The notes beneath the pieces were generated by a model, which saw only the letters and a program-made list of their open reading frames with translations, searched no databases and was not told where the DNA came from. Of a stretch of 34,939 nucleotides of DNA, positions 9,493 through 17,827 are shown piece by piece. The stretch is taken from contig JALUAB010000223.1 in assembly GCA_027051195.1 (NCBI GenBank), positions 1-34,939 on the forward strand. The letters are read 5' to 3'. The number at the start of each line of letters is the position of its first letter. Position 1 is the first letter of the stretch. Both the position numbers and the translations under genes were made by a program. The stretch is from Hyphomicrobiales bacterium. Lineage in GTDB: Bacteria > Pseudomonadota > Alphaproteobacteria > Rhizobiales > Aestuariivirgaceae.

Positions 9493-9567
9493 GCTCCGGC
9501 CTGCACCTTCCAACCCGTCAGAACAGACGGATGCGGCCCTTCCCTCTAGGCAGGCGCAGGCCGGAGC
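9493..9567 (+). promoter_or_regulatory. 12-bp perfect inverted repeat enclosing a second hairpin, upstream of the DsrE gene
   Basis: GCTCCGGCCTGC (9493-9504) is the exact reverse complement of GCAGGCCGGAGC (9556-9567). The 51-base spacer carries a smaller hairpin, CCGTC-AGAACA-GACGG. The left arm begins 8 bases after the regulator stop codon and the right arm is followed by TTTCCCC. It could be the regulator's terminator, a structured leader for the dsrE message, or paired operator sites for the upstream LuxR-type protein. The sequence alone does not decide between these. Confidence 0.6.
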
Positions 9568-9646
9568 TTTCCCCGTATCAGGAAAAGGGCCGGCCTCGCA
9601 GAAAAACCGGGGGCACAACCGGTATCTGAAAATGGGAGGAAACAAC

Positions 9647-10138
9647 ATGATCAGGAGGGGGAACGCGACAGCAGGACTGTTCATGGCCTTTGCCCTGGCG
9701 CTGATGGCCGTGGGTCTGTTTGCCGTCACGCCCATGACAAGCCTGGCGCAAGCGAGCGAACGCTATGGTAAGCAGAAGGTCGTATACCACATAAACTACA
9801 ACGGCGGAGAGAAGAACAAGCGTTACCGCGGCGCGATGCGCAACATCCAGAACCACATCAACGCCGTGGGCGCGGACAACATGGACATCAAGGTGGTGCT
9901 GCACGGCAATGGCGTGAACCTGCTGAAGGAGGCGCTGAAGGACGACGGCCTGAAGACACGCGTGACGGCGCTGAAGTCGCAGAACGTCGCCTTTCTGGTG
10001 TGCGCGAACACCCTGCGCGGCCGCAAGATCGACTACGAGAAGGACCTGTTCGACGTGTTCAAGGAGGACATCGTGCCTTCCGGCGTGGCCGAACTGGGCC
10101 GTCTGCAGCTGATGGGATACGCCTACATCAAGCCGTGA
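9647..10138 (+). CDS. Secreted DsrE-family protein
   Basis: A 163-aa protein with an N-terminal signal peptide (MIRRGN then a long hydrophobic run to about residue 30, likely cleaved after SLAQA) and a DsrE/DsrF-like alpha/beta domain: KVVYHINYNGG, DIKVVLHGNGVNLL, FLVCANTL, and the closing GVAELGRLQLMGYAYIKP. It has one cysteine, Cys119, at the position where DsrE/TusD-type proteins often carry their sulfur-binding cysteine. The track starts 5 codons earlier, but GGGAGGA sits about 6 bases before the ATG at 9647, and this start leaves a clean signal peptide. DsrE proteins handle sulfane sulfur in the cytoplasm; this one is predicted to act in the periplasm. It probably depends on the adjacent regulator. 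The exact reaction is unknown. Confidence 0.88.
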   Translation: MIRRGNATAGLFMAFALALMAVGLFAVTPMTSLAQASERYGKQKVVYHINYNGGEKNKRYRGAMRNIQNHINAVGADNMDIKVVLHGNGVNLLKEALKDDGLKTRVTALKSQNVAFLVCANTLRGRKIDYEKDLFDVFKEDIVPSGVAELGRLQLMGYAYIKP

Positions 10139-10204
10139 GGCGCAAGTGACGAACGACGGTTGCCCGTGGCGCGGGCCCAAGCCCCCGAGGGACGGCGCCA
10201 CGGA

Positions 10205-10240
10205 AAGGGGCGGCGGCGGAATTGCACCGCGCCGCCCCTT
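10205..10240 (+). terminator. Probable terminator of the regulator/dsrE unit
   Basis: AAGGGGCGGCG (10205-10215) pairs perfectly with CGCCGCCCCTT (10230-10240) across a 14-base loop, 66 bases after the DsrE stop codon. The strong 11-bp stem is followed by GCCTTGTGTT, a modest U tract. The position suits an end to the plus-strand transcript. Confidence 0.55.
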
Positions 10241-10479
10241 GCCTTGTGTTCCGGCGCCATTGCGGCGTCCATCACGCCGGTCCCAGGGGCACCACACGAC
10301 ACGATGTTGCCAGCGGGGGCTTCCTCCGCCATGCCGGCCTGAAAACCGGCGCCCCGCGCAACGATTCGCACCCGCCCCAAACCCCGGCTTTCGTGAAATG
10401 GCGGTGGAATTTGGCATGACACAGCGCAGCACGCTCCGCCTCACCGGCCCCGGCCGGGTCGAGGCGAAAACGGCCTGGG

Positions 10480-10501
10480 CCTTGCCCCATGCAGGGCAAG
10501 G
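10480..10501 (-). terminator. Probable terminator of rplU-rpmA
   Basis: CCTTGCCC (10480-10487) pairs with GGGCAAGG (10494-10501) around a 6-base loop, 41 bases beyond the rpmA stop. On the minus strand the stem is followed by CCCAGGCCGTTTTCG, so the U run is delayed and termination may be incomplete. Confidence 0.5.
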
Positions 10502-10542
10502 AGCGGTTTGCGCCGGTCAGTCGTCACGCAAACCGATCTGGG

Positions 10543-10800
10543 TCACTCGCCCGGAACGACCGAGACGAACTTGCGCCCACCGCGGCCGGTGTGGAACTTC
10601 ACCGAACCTTCCACCAGCGCGAAGATGGTGTGATCCCGGCCCATGCCGACGCCATTACCCGGATGCCAGCGGGTGCCACGCTGGCGAATGATGATATTGC
10701 CCGGAATCACCTTCTCGCCACCGAACTTCTTCACACCCAGCCGCTTGCTCTCGGAATCGCGACCGTTGCGCGAGGAACCGCCAGCCTTCTTGTGTGCCAT
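10543..10800 (-). CDS. rpmA: 50S ribosomal protein L27
   Basis: An 85-aa L27, normal length. [20 protein letters not shown] opens the protein as in nearly all bacteria that do not process L27; its basic N-terminus reaches toward the peptidyl transferase centre. The core [18 protein letters not shown] and the closing region [14 protein letters not shown] fit the family. It is cotranscribed with rplU, which lies upstream with an 81-bp gap. Downstream, the usual obgE gene is missing and transcription runs toward the convergent DsrE gene. The upstream spacer offers GGAGTG close to the start. Confidence 0.98.
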   Translation of the reverse strand: MAHKKAGGSSRNGRDSESKRLGVKKFGGEKVIPGNIIIRQRGTRWHPGNGVGMGRDHTIFALVEGSVKFHTGRGGRKFVSVVPGE

Positions 10801-10881
10801 CGTTCCACTCCTTCAATACGTTTGGTGCCCGCAAGACAGGCGCGCCTCCAGGGCGGCGCGCAAGGCATGCGGTGCACGCCG

Positions 10882-11580
10882 TCACTTGTCCTTCTTCGCG
10901 TTCTGCGCGGCCTTCTTCTGGTCCACCTTAGCACGCGGCGCCTTGCCGGCCATCAGCTCCCTGGCCTGCTCGATCCAGTCCTCGCGCTCGATGCGCCCGC
11001 GCAGATTCAGCTTCTCGTCCAGCTCTTTCGCCTGCTCCGGAGTCAGCTCGGCGATCTGCCTGAAGGTGGTAATGCCGGCCTCGCGCAGCTTCTTTTCCAG
11101 CACCGGGCCGACGCCGGAAAGCAGCGACAGGTCATCCTCGCCACCAGCGGTCTTGTTGGCCGCGGCCACTTCCTTCTTCGCGGCCGGTTTCTCCGCCTTC
11201 TCTTCGGTCTTGGCCGCAGCCTTCTTGGCCTCGGCCTTCTTGGCCGGCTTCGCCTTCGGCTTGGCGCCGCCGGTCAGGATCTCCAGCACCTTCAGCACCG
11301 TGTAGTGCTGCCGGTGGCCACGCTTGCGACGATAGTGCTTGCGGCGCTTCTTCTTGAAGATGACGATCTTCTTGCCGCGGATCTGGTCCACCAGCTCACA
11401 GGATACGGAAGCGCCTTCCACCAGCGGGGCGCCCACTTCCAGCCCCTTGTCGGTGGCCACCATCAGCACCTGATCCAGCACCACCACATCGCCGGGCTCG
11501 CCGTCGAGTTTCTCCACCTGCAGAATGTCGTTGGGGGCGACGCGATACTGCTTGCCGCCGGTCTTCACGATGGCATACAT
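10882..11580 (-). CDS. rplU: 50S ribosomal protein L21 with helix-hairpin-helix C-terminal extension
   Basis: The first 103 residues are a normal L21 (MYAIVKTGGKQYRVAPND, then KKRRKHYRRKRGHRQHYTVLKV), which binds 23S rRNA. The 232-aa product then continues well past the usual end. A Lys/Ala/Glu-rich linker spans about 105-147. A compact domain spans about 150-212 with a helix-hairpin-helix look (LLSGVGPVLEKKLREAGI, then TFRQIAELTPEQAKELDEKL). A basic tail follows. Such extensions are known in some alphaproteobacterial L21 proteins; their role is not established. The track starts 21 codons too early; the ATG at 11580 has AAAGGAG about 8 bases upstream. rpmA follows on the same strand. Confidence 0.96.
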   Translation of the reverse strand: MYAIVKTGGKQYRVAPNDILQVEKLDGEPGDVVVLDQVLMVATDKGLEVGAPLVEGASVSCELVDQIRGKKIVIFKKKRRKHYRRKRGHRQHYTVLKVLEILTGGAKPKAKPAKKAEAKKAAAKTEEKAEKPAAKKEVAAANKTAGGEDDLSLLSGVGPVLEKKLREAGITTFRQIAELTPEQAKELDEKLNLRGRIEREDWIEQARELMAGKAPRAKVDQKKAAQNAKKDK

Positions 11581-11757
11581 CGGCTTTTCTCCTTTCTTTC
11601 TTGTCCCCGTGCCGTGCGGCGCCGCCTGATCGCGGACTTTCATTCCTTCTTGTCGTTATTGGGCCTGAACGGAATCGCCATGCCCGGCATCAGGCCGGCA
11701 AGCGCCGGAAAGAGCCTTCGGACAACCCCGCACGATGCCCCAGCCTTGGGCAACGGG

Positions 11758-11786
11758 AAAAGCGGGCAACGCACGTGGCTGCCCGC
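11758..11786 (-). terminator. Intrinsic terminator after tyrC
   Basis: GCGGGCA (11762-11768) pairs with TGCCCGC (11780-11786). Read on the minus strand the stem is followed directly by TTTTCCC. It lies about 80 bases past the tyrC stop and ahead of the rplU promoter region, so it plausibly separates the hisC-tyrC transcript from the ribosomal genes. Confidence 0.65.
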
Positions 11787-11866
11787 CCTTGCCATTCAGG
11801 TGGCGCAGATATGCCGCGCATGCGCCTTCATGTCAAGCACGAGACACCGCGCGTGGCGCGAAAATT

Positions 11867-12808
11867 TCACCTTCTGCCAAACCCCGGCGCCGCCGTGTCC
11901 TGCCCGGCCTCGATGATCTCGCGACGGATGCGGCGCGACCGCTTGAACAGCTCGTGGAGCTTCTCGCCCTCACCCCAGCGAATGGCCCGTTGCAGCGCCG
12001 ATAGATCCTCCATGAACCGCCCCAGCAGTTCCAGCACCGCCTCGCGATTGTTCAGGAACACGTCGCGCCACATCACCGGGTCGGAGGCCGCCAGCCGCGT
12101 GAAATCGCGAAAGCCGCCGGCGGAATACTTGATGACCTCCGATTCCGTCACCTCCTCCAGGTCGGCGGCGGTGGCCACGATGTTGTAGGCGATGAGATGC
12201 GGCAGATGCGAGGTGATGCCCAGCACCAGGTCGTGATGCTCCGCCGGCATGGTGTCCACGTGCGCACCCGTTGCCTTCCAGAAGGCGGTCAGTCTGTTCA
12301 GCGCTTCCTCATCGGTCCCCTTCAACGGCGTGAGAATGCACCAGCGGTTCTCGAACAACTCGGCGAATCCGGCATCTGGCCCGGAGTGCTCCGTTCCGGC
12401 GATGGGATGGCCGGGAATGAAATGCACCCCCTCCGGTACATGTGGCGACACGTCGCGAATGACCGATCCCTTCACCGAACCCACGTCGGTGAGAATGGCC
12501 CCCGGCTTCAGCGACGGCGCGATGCGCTCTGCCACCGGCCCCATGGCCCCCACCGGCACGTTCAGGAACACGAGATCCGCATCCTTCACGGCTTCGGCGG
12601 CATCGAGATGGTAGCTGTCGCACAGCCCCAGCTCCTCCGCCCGCCTCAGCGTGCTTTCGCTGCGCGTCGCCCCGGCGATGTGTCCGGCGAGATTCTCCCG
12701 CCGCATCACCTGCGCCAGCGACGAGCCGATCAGCCCCAGCCCGATAAGCGCCACCTTGTCGAACATGGGGCGCCCTGCGGCATTCGTATTGTCCGCCACG
12801 TCGTTCAT
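11867..12808 (-). CDS. tyrC: Prephenate/arogenate dehydrogenase (cyclohexadienyl dehydrogenase)
   Basis: A 313-aa NAD(P)-dependent dehydrogenase making the tyrosine precursor from prephenate or arogenate. The Rossmann nucleotide-binding loop GLGLIGSS sits at residues 23-30, and the family signatures [25 protein letters not shown] and [10 protein letters not shown] follow. The C-terminal helical domain contains [21 protein letters not shown]. No chorismate mutase or ACT domain is fused. Its ATG overlaps the hisC stop in an ATGA tetramer, which fixes the start and indicates translational coupling. A good terminator follows. Which substrate is preferred cannot be read from sequence. Confidence 0.95.
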   Translation of the reverse strand: MNDVADNTNAAGRPMFDKVALIGLGLIGSSLAQVMRRENLAGHIAGATRSESTLRRAEELGLCDSYHLDAAEAVKDADLVFLNVPVGAMGPVAERIAPSLKPGAILTDVGSVKGSVIRDVSPHVPEGVHFIPGHPIAGTEHSGPDAGFAELFENRWCILTPLKGTDEEALNRLTAFWKATGAHVDTMPAEHHDLVLGITSHLPHLIAYNIVATAADLEEVTESEVIKYSAGGFRDFTRLAASDPVMWRDVFLNNREAVLELLGRFMEDLSALQRAIRWGEGEKLHELFKRSRRIRREIIEAGQDTAAPGFGRR

Positions 12809-13920
12809 GACCGCTCCAGGAATTCGCGCAAGCTGTCCACCAGCAGCCGGTTGGCCTCCTCCGTGCCCATGCTCACGCGCAACGCGTTGGGAAAGCCGTA
12901 ACCCCCCACACGCCGCAGGATCAGCCCGCGGGATTTCAGAAAGGCATCGGCGTCTTCCGCCCGCTTGCCTTCCTCATCGGGAAAGTGCACCAGCAGGAAA
13001 TTGGCCACCGATGGCGTCACCTCCAGCCCCAGCGCGGAAAGCTCCCGCGCCAGCCAGTCACGCCAGCGCTCGTTGTGCTCAACCGCCTTCTGCAGGTGCG
13101 CCACATCGTGCATGGCCGCCGCGCCCGCCGCCAGCGCCACGGCACTCACGTTGAACGGCCCGCGGATACGGTTGATGATGTCCACCACGTGCGCCGGCGC
13201 ATACATCCAGCCGATGCGCATGCCCGCCAGCCCGTAGGCCTTGGAGAAGGTGCGTGTCATGACCACGTTGTCGCTGGAGGACACCAGTTCGATACCCGCC
13301 TCGTAATCGTTGCGCCGCACGTATTCGGCATAGGCCGCGTCGATGACCAGCAGCACCCGCGGCGGCAGTTCCGTTCGCAGGCGCTTCAGTTCGTCGATGG
13401 GCAGATACGTCCCCGTGGGATTGTTCGGATTGGCCAGATACACGAGCTTCGTGCGCGGGCTCACCTTTTCCAGTATCGCGTCCACGCTGGCCGTCAGGTT
13501 CTCTTCCCGCGCCACCACCGGCACCCCGCCCGCCGCGCGGATCGCGATGGGATAGACCAGAAAGCCGTGCTCGGTGTGAATTGCCTCGTCGCCGGGCGAG
13601 AGATAGGCCTGCGCCAGCAGGGTGAGCAGCTCATCCGACCCGTTGCCGCAGACGATATTGTCCGGATTCAGCCCATGGCGCTCGGCGATGGCGGCGCGCA
13701 GATCTTGGGCCGTGCCATCCGGATACTCGGTCACACCCATCACCGCCCTGCGCATGGCCTCCACCGCCTCCGGCGAAGGCCCCAGAGGGGATTCGTTGGA
13801 AGCCAGCTTGAACACCTTCGCGACACCCGGCACATGGCTTTCACCCGGCACATAGGGCTCGATGTCCAGGATGGACGGGCGCGGGCGGGGAATGTCGGCG
13901 CTATCGGTCATCGGAGTCAT
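12805..13920 (-). CDS. hisC: Histidinol-phosphate aminotransferase
   Basis: A PLP enzyme (fold type I) of 371 aa that transaminates imidazole acetol phosphate in histidine synthesis. In gene groups like this one it may also serve aromatic amino acid synthesis. Visible motifs are [10 protein letters not shown] near the start, GNGSDELL, the [10 protein letters not shown] substrate/PLP region, DAAYAEY and the PLP lysine K227 in [14 protein letters not shown]. The ORF track adds 151 shadow codons; the true start is ATG 13920 or the in-frame ATG three codons later (13911), and neither has a clear ribosome site. It overlaps tyrC by 4 bases. The pairing with tyrC supports a shared role in tyrosine/phenylalanine metabolism. 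Confidence 0.95.
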   Translation of the reverse strand: MTPMTDSADIPRPRPSILDIEPYVPGESHVPGVAKVFKLASNESPLGPSPEAVEAMRRAVMGVTEYPDGTAQDLRAAIAERHGLNPDNIVCGNGSDELLTLLAQAYLSPGDEAIHTEHGFLVYPIAIRAAGGVPVVAREENLTASVDAILEKVSPRTKLVYLANPNNPTGTYLPIDELKRLRTELPPRVLLVIDAAYAEYVRRNDYEAGIELVSSSDNVVMTRTFSKAYGLAGMRIGWMYAPAHVVDIINRIRGPFNVSAVALAAGAAAMHDVAHLQKAVEHNERWRDWLARELSALGLEVTPSVANFLLVHFPDEEGKRAEDADAFLKSRGLILRRVGGYGFPNALRVSMGTEEANRLLVDSLREFLERS

Positions 13921-13982
13921 TGCCCAGAGATAAAGCGGAAAACCTTCACTGGCGCTGCTTGTGCGCGTCTGTGGCCGCTTCG

Positions 13983-14720
13983 TCAAGCGCCATCGCGCGG
14001 CGCCCCGGCCGGCGCGGCGGGAACCGGATGCAGCGCCGGCACCAGCACCGGCCGCGACCGCTGCGCACGCCGCGCATATACCTGCTTCACCGCCTCGGCC
14101 AGAATGAGCCCCGAAAACCCGGGCCAAAACAGCCTGCCGAGACGTTCCCACGTAGCCGGCGCCCCTCGCAGCAGGCGATTCTTCCACGGCGGCATGAACA
14201 GCACCGGCTCCAGACGCACCGGAGTGAACATGGCCTCCTGCAGCAACCGTTCCAGCTGGCGGCGGGAAAACGGCCTGCCATGGCCGAAGGGCACGCTGTC
14301 CGATCCCGCCCACAGTCCCGTGCGGTTGGGCACAATGAACACAGCATGCCCGGAGGGGGCCAGCACCCGCCACAGCTCGCGCATCATGGCCTCGCGCGCC
14401 GGGGTCAGTTCCAGCGCGTGCACCACCAGCGCCATGTCAATGCTGGCATCCGGCAGCGGCAGCGCCGCCTCATCCACCAGCGCCGTCGCCGCCGCGCCGT
14501 CGGCCGGCCAGCGAGAGGCTCCCTGGTGCGCCGGCATGAAGGCGAAGGTCGCACGCGCCCGTTCGCGCCAGGCGTCCAGCCACGGCGCCGCGAAGCCCAG
14601 CCCCAGCACCCTCGCGTCCACCGGCGGCGCGGGCAATGCCGCCAGCCGGCGCGCCAGCATCCGGCGCACCTGCCGCCCCAGCGGGCTTGCGTAAAACTGC
14701 CGCAGCTCCAGAACGTCCAT
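13983..14720 (-). CDS. Class I SAM-dependent methyltransferase
   Basis: A 245-aa protein from the ATG at 14720, preceded by GGAGGGGCGGA; the track uses an ATG seven codons upstream. It has a degenerate SAM fold. [12 protein letters not shown] stands in the glycine-rich motif [21 protein letters not shown] is a typical motif II/III, and [21 protein letters not shown] is the post-motif. It resembles the Methyltransf_11 proteins found beside gloB in alphaproteobacteria. The substrate is unknown. It is divergent from gloB and lies 62 bp upstream of hisC on the same strand, so it may head the hisC-tyrC transcript. Confidence 0.85.
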   Translation of the reverse strand: MDVLELRQFYASPLGRQVRRMLARRLAALPAPPVDARVLGLGFAAPWLDAWRERARATFAFMPAHQGASRWPADGAAATALVDEAALPLPDASIDMALVVHALELTPAREAMMRELWRVLAPSGHAVFIVPNRTGLWAGSDSVPFGHGRPFSRRQLERLLQEAMFTPVRLEPVLFMPPWKNRLLRGAPATWERLGRLFWPGFSGLILAEAVKQVYARRAQRSRPVLVPALHPVPAAPAGAPRDGA

Positions 14721-14831
14721 TCCGCCCCTCCGGCCATTCATGCGGGCCCATGGCGGCCCTATATTACACCGTGAGGCAGCCTTTCTCCTGCGTCATTCTC
14801 GTGCAGGAGGTCAACACAGGGAGTGACAGCC

Positions 14832-15644
14832 ATGGGTGCGAAAGCCGCCGTCTGCGACCCGACCACAGAACCGCAATCGAAGTTCGATTTCCGCCTCGTC
14901 CGGTGCCGCACGGACAATTACGCCGTGCTGATGCACGACCCTGAGAGCGGCGAAACGGCGGTGATCGACACCCCCGAGTTCGCCCCCATCGACACGGCGC
15001 TGAAGGCCGAGGGCTGGAAGCTTACCCATATCCTGAATACCCACCACCACCGCGACCACGTGGACGCCAACGAGGCGCTGAAGGAGAAATACGGCGCCAC
15101 CGTCATCGCCCCGGAGAAGAACCGCGGGCAGATACCGGCCCTGGACAGGGGCGTGAAGGACGGCGACAAGATCGAGTTCGGCGGCGAGATAATCGACGTG
15201 CTGGCCGTGCCCGGTCACACGCTCGGCCACGTGGCCTATTACCTGTGCAATTCCAAGGTGGTGTTCACCGGCGACACGCTTTTCTCGCTGGGCTGCGGGC
15301 GCATCTTCGAGGGTGATGCGGAGATGATGTGGCACTCGCTGGACATGCTGCGCCACCTGCCCGAGGACACGCTGATGTATTGCGGCCATGAATACACGCT
15401 GAACAACGGCGAATTCGCGCTCACCGTGGAGCCGCACAACGAGGATCTGCAAAAGCGCGTTGAAGAGGTGCGCACGCTGCTGCGCCAGGGCAAGCCGACC
15501 ATTCCCGTCACGATCGGGCTGGAGAAGAAGACCAACCCGTTCCTGCGGCCGGATTCCATGGAGATCCGCGATGCCGTGAACATGCACGGCGTGGAGAACT
15601 GGCGCGTTTTCGGCGCCCTGCGCGAACGCAAGGATCGCTTCTGA
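14832..15644 (+). CDS. gloB: Hydroxyacylglutathione hydrolase (glyoxalase II)
   Basis: A metallo-beta-lactamase-fold enzyme that hydrolyses S-D-lactoylglutathione to D-lactate and glutathione, the second step of methylglyoxal detoxification. The 270-aa protein has the metal motif THHHRDH (70-76), VLAVPGHTLGHVAYY, VVFTGDTLFSLGCGR, YCGHEYTLNN and the C-terminal HAGH domain with KKTNPFLR. The track starts at a GTG (14823); the ATG at 14832 is better placed 8 bases after GGGAG. The GTG remains possible with AGGAGG about 12 bases upstream. The gene is divergent from the methyltransferase. Confidence 0.95.
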   Translation: MGAKAAVCDPTTEPQSKFDFRLVRCRTDNYAVLMHDPESGETAVIDTPEFAPIDTALKAEGWKLTHILNTHHHRDHVDANEALKEKYGATVIAPEKNRGQIPALDRGVKDGDKIEFGGEIIDVLAVPGHTLGHVAYYLCNSKVVFTGDTLFSLGCGRIFEGDAEMMWHSLDMLRHLPEDTLMYCGHEYTLNNGEFALTVEPHNEDLQKRVEEVRTLLRQGKPTIPVTIGLEKKTNPFLRPDSMEIRDAVNMHGVENWRVFGALRERKDRF

Positions 15645-15662
15645 TACCAGTCCGCGCAATGT

Positions 15663-15683
15663 CTGACCGGTGCCAGCGGTCAG
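15663..15683 (+). terminator. Weak hairpin after gloB
   Basis: CTGACCG (15663-15669) pairs with CGGTCAG (15677-15683) across a 7-base loop, 18 bases past the gloB stop. There is no U tract. The rest of the 162-bp convergent gap to the DUF4167 gene shows nothing else I can name. Confidence 0.35.
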
Positions 15684-15806
15684 GCCCATGCCGTCTGCCA
15701 CCCGCAACCCGGCCGGGCGCACTGGATGCGAGCGTGATTCTTCATGCGTGCCTGATGCCCTCCGGCATGCGGCGAGCACCGGGAACGCCGGCGGAAGAGT
15801 CGCGAC

Positions 15807-16514
15807 TCAGGCGTTGTCCGCGGCGGGAGGCTGTTCCTCGCCAGCGGCATCACCGGCCTTCGCGGCGTCGCCATTGCTCTTCTTCGCACGTGTGGTGCGC
15901 CGCCGCCGCGTGGTCTTGCGGGGGGGCGGAACGGCTTCTTCCTGTTCCTCCGCCGCCACCGGTTCCGCCGCCGCTTCCGCTGCCGCGTCTTCCGCGCTCA
16001 CCGAGCGGGCCAGAAAGGACGGCGGCTCACCGTCCCATGCGGGCGCCTCCGCTGCACCTTCGGCTGCCGCGGTGCCGCCCCCTTCCGCGCCCGGCTGTTC
16101 GGCCGTCGCCTCCGTGGGCAGCACCACCACTTCGGCCACTTCGGGCTGCGGCTGACTGGCCGGATCATCGCTCGCGGCGGGCGAGACTTCCGCCTCCGCC
16201 GCGCTGTTGCCCTTGCGCCGCTCCGCCGCCTCCTGCCGGCGTTGCTCCTGCTGCTGGCGGCGCGCCTGCATCTGTTCCTGCGCGGCGGAAATGATGCGCA
16301 GATAATGCTCGGCGTGCTGGAAGTAGTTTTCCGCCTTCACCGCATCACCGGAGGAAAGGGCATCGCGCCCCAGCTGCATGTATTTGTCCACGATCTGTTG
16401 CGGGGTGCCGCGCACCTTAACGTCCGGCCCGTTGCTCTCGTACACCTTGTTGACCGGATTCGGCTGGCGGCGCGTGCGCATGCGCGCCCGGTTTCTGTGC
16501 TGTGGCTGTCTCAT
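15807..16514 (-). CDS. DUF4167 domain-containing protein
   Basis: A 235-aa protein. The N-terminal 80 residues form the DUF4167 domain: a basic start rich in Arg/Asn/Gln, NKVYESNGPDVKVRGTPQQIVDKYMQL, GDAVKAENYFQHAEHYLRI. A Gln/Arg-rich helix follows (about 85-105), then a long low-complexity Ala/Glu/Pro acidic region and a basic patch KTTRRRRTTRAKK near the C-terminus. The basic ends suggest nucleic-acid contact, but no function is known. Its position next to prmC and prfA is typical of alphaproteobacteria. A gap of about 400 bp separates it from prmC, so it likely has its own promoter. Confidence 0.9.
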   Translation of the reverse strand: MRQPQHRNRARMRTRRQPNPVNKVYESNGPDVKVRGTPQQIVDKYMQLGRDALSSGDAVKAENYFQHAEHYLRIISAAQEQMQARRQQQEQRRQEAAERRKGNSAAEAEVSPAASDDPASQPQPEVAEVVVLPTEATAEQPGAEGGGTAAAEGAAEAPAWDGEPPSFLARSVSAEDAAAEAAAEPVAAEEQEEAVPPPRKTTRRRRTTRAKKSNGDAAKAGDAAGEEQPPAADNA

Positions 16515-16915
16515 CTCATCTCACTGGTTGTGCCGTGCCCTGTTCGTGATGATGCTGCAATCCGACCGTCAGGCAGAACGCGTTCCCTGCCATCTCCTGT
16601 TTCCTGTCGGGTATTGCCTGGCGAAAGAACTTCGTGGGCCTTTTTCAGGGAGCCTGCCGCTCCGTCCGCCCCGTCATGCGCTCCTCGTGCCGCAGGTAAT
16701 CACCCGCCGTTCGCATTTCCCCTTGCTCGTGCGGCCTTTTTCAGCCCCCTTGGCCGCCAGCCCCACGCAGGAATCAATCATCATCATTGGCGCACACCGC
16801 CTATTTACTCCGTTGCCCGGCGTTTTCCAAGCACGGAATCCACACTTCTTCGCAATTTGCCCGCGCAGGCTGCATGTTCCCATGATTTGGGTGAATTTTC
16901 CCCTGAAAATTGCAT
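16515..16915. other. 401-bp intergenic region between prmC and the DUF4167 gene
   Basis: This stretch is noticeably richer in A/T than its surroundings and has no convincing gene. The 81-codon ORF at 16674-16919 (minus) overlaps the end of prmC and has no ribosome site or family likeness. The region holds an AT-rich hairpin next to the prmC stop, and probably the DUF4167 promoter and a long leader. Repeated CTTTTTCAG (near 16638 and 16737) is visible. Confidence 0.5.
16894..16911 (-). terminator. AT-rich hairpin just after prmC
   Basis: AATTTTC (16894-16900) pairs with GAAAATT (16905-16911) around CCCT, starting 4 bases past the prmC stop. There is no following U run apart from the arm itself. 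It could be a weak terminator or 3'-end stabiliser. Confidence 0.4.
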
Positions 16916-17827
16916 TCAATTGTTTCTTTTCAGCGCCACCACGCGCTCCATACCGGCGAGGTCGGGCAATATGGACGGCAGAACGCCTTCATCCGCCAGC
17001 AGCCCCGCCGCCGCCAGTAGCGCCCGCACCGGCTCCGCCTGCCCGGCCCCCACTTCCACAAGCAGCCAGCCGCCCGGGCGCAGCACCGCCCGTGCCCGCC
17101 GCGCGATGGCCCGATAGGCCTTGAGACCATCGACACCGCCGGCAAGCGCCAGTCGCGGATCGTGCTCCCGCACCTCCCGCTGCAAGCCGTTCATGTCCGC
17201 TTCGGGGATGTAGGGCGGGTTGGCCAACAGCAAGTCCACCGGACCGCCCACTGCATCCAGCCAGCTTCCCCGCACGCACAACAGACGGCAATCCACTCCG
17301 TGCCGCGCCGCGTTGCGCCGCGTCACACCAAGCGCCGCCGACGAGATGTCCACCGCCAGCCCCTTGAGCGCCCGCCATTCCGCCAGCAGCGAAACAATGA
17401 TGGCGCCGGACCCCGCGCCCAGGTCGCAGGCCACCGGCGCATTCTCCGCACGGGATTCCAGGCTCGGGCGCAGCAGCAACGCCGCCTCCACCAGCAGTTC
17501 CGTTTCCGGCCGCGGGTCCAGGACATCAGGCGTGATTTCAAAGGTGCGACCGAAGAATTCCCGCCGCCCCAGGATGCGCGACACCGGCTCCCGGGCCAGC
17601 CGCCGCCGGGCATATTCCTCGAGCCTCGCCGCTTCTTCCTCGCCCAGCGGCATCTCCGCGTTCGCTATCAGCGCCGTGTGCGACACCCCGGTGGCTTCCT
17701 GCACCAGCAACCGCGCATCCAGCGCCGGCGTCTCCATTCCGGCATTCCGGAATGCCCGCGCCAGCAGCATTCGCGCCTCGCGCAGCGCCAGCCCGGCCCG
17801 CAGTCGTGCCATGTCAGTCTTCGCCAT
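16916..17827 (-). CDS. prmC: Release factor glutamine N5-methyltransferase
   Basis: PrmC methylates the glutamine of the GGQ motif in release factors, including the RF1 encoded just upstream. From the ATG at 17827 the protein is 303 aa. The N-terminal helical domain contains the substrate loop [11 protein letters not shown] and [11 protein letters not shown]. The SAM loop DLGAGSGAI is at about 135-143 and the catalytic [10 protein letters not shown] is at about 203. The track starts 20 codons earlier inside prfA. ATG 17827 overlaps the prfA end by 14 bases; an ATG at 17812 just after the prfA stop is an alternative. prfA and prmC form an enzyme-substrate operon, as in many bacteria. Confidence 0.95.
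   Translation of the reverse strand: MAKTDMARLRAGLALREARMLLARAFRNAGMETPALDARLLVQEATGVSHTALIANAEMPLGEEEAARLEEYARRRLAREPVSRILGRREFFGRTFEITPDVLDPRPETELLVEAALLLRPSLESRAENAPVACDLGAGSGAIIVSLLAEWRALKGLAVDISSAALGVTRRNAARHGVDCRLLCVRGSWLDAVGGPVDLLLANPPYIPEADMNGLQREVREHDPRLALAGGVDGLKAYRAIARRARAVLRPGGWLLVEVGAGQAEPVRALLAAAGLLADEGVLPSILPDLAGMERVVALKRNN

Larger units (their letters stand above)
10139..10542. other. 404-bp convergent intergenic region between dsrE-like gene and rpmA
   Basis: No credible coding sequence is visible; the ORFs listed here are GC-frame artefacts. The region separates two convergent units and contains a hairpin at each side (10205-10240 and 10480-10501). The centre (about 10245-10475) shows nothing I can name. 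obgE, often found after rpmA, is absent here. Confidence 0.6.

Noticed and set aside
12985-14694. 569-codon plus-strand ORF opposite hisC and the methyltransferase
   Set aside because: It is an antisense shadow spanning two real genes, with no recognisable domain.
16674-16919. 81-codon minus-strand ORF in the prmC-DUF4167 gap
   Set aside because: It overlaps the prmC end, lacks a ribosome site and resembles no known protein; kept only as part of the non-coding region.
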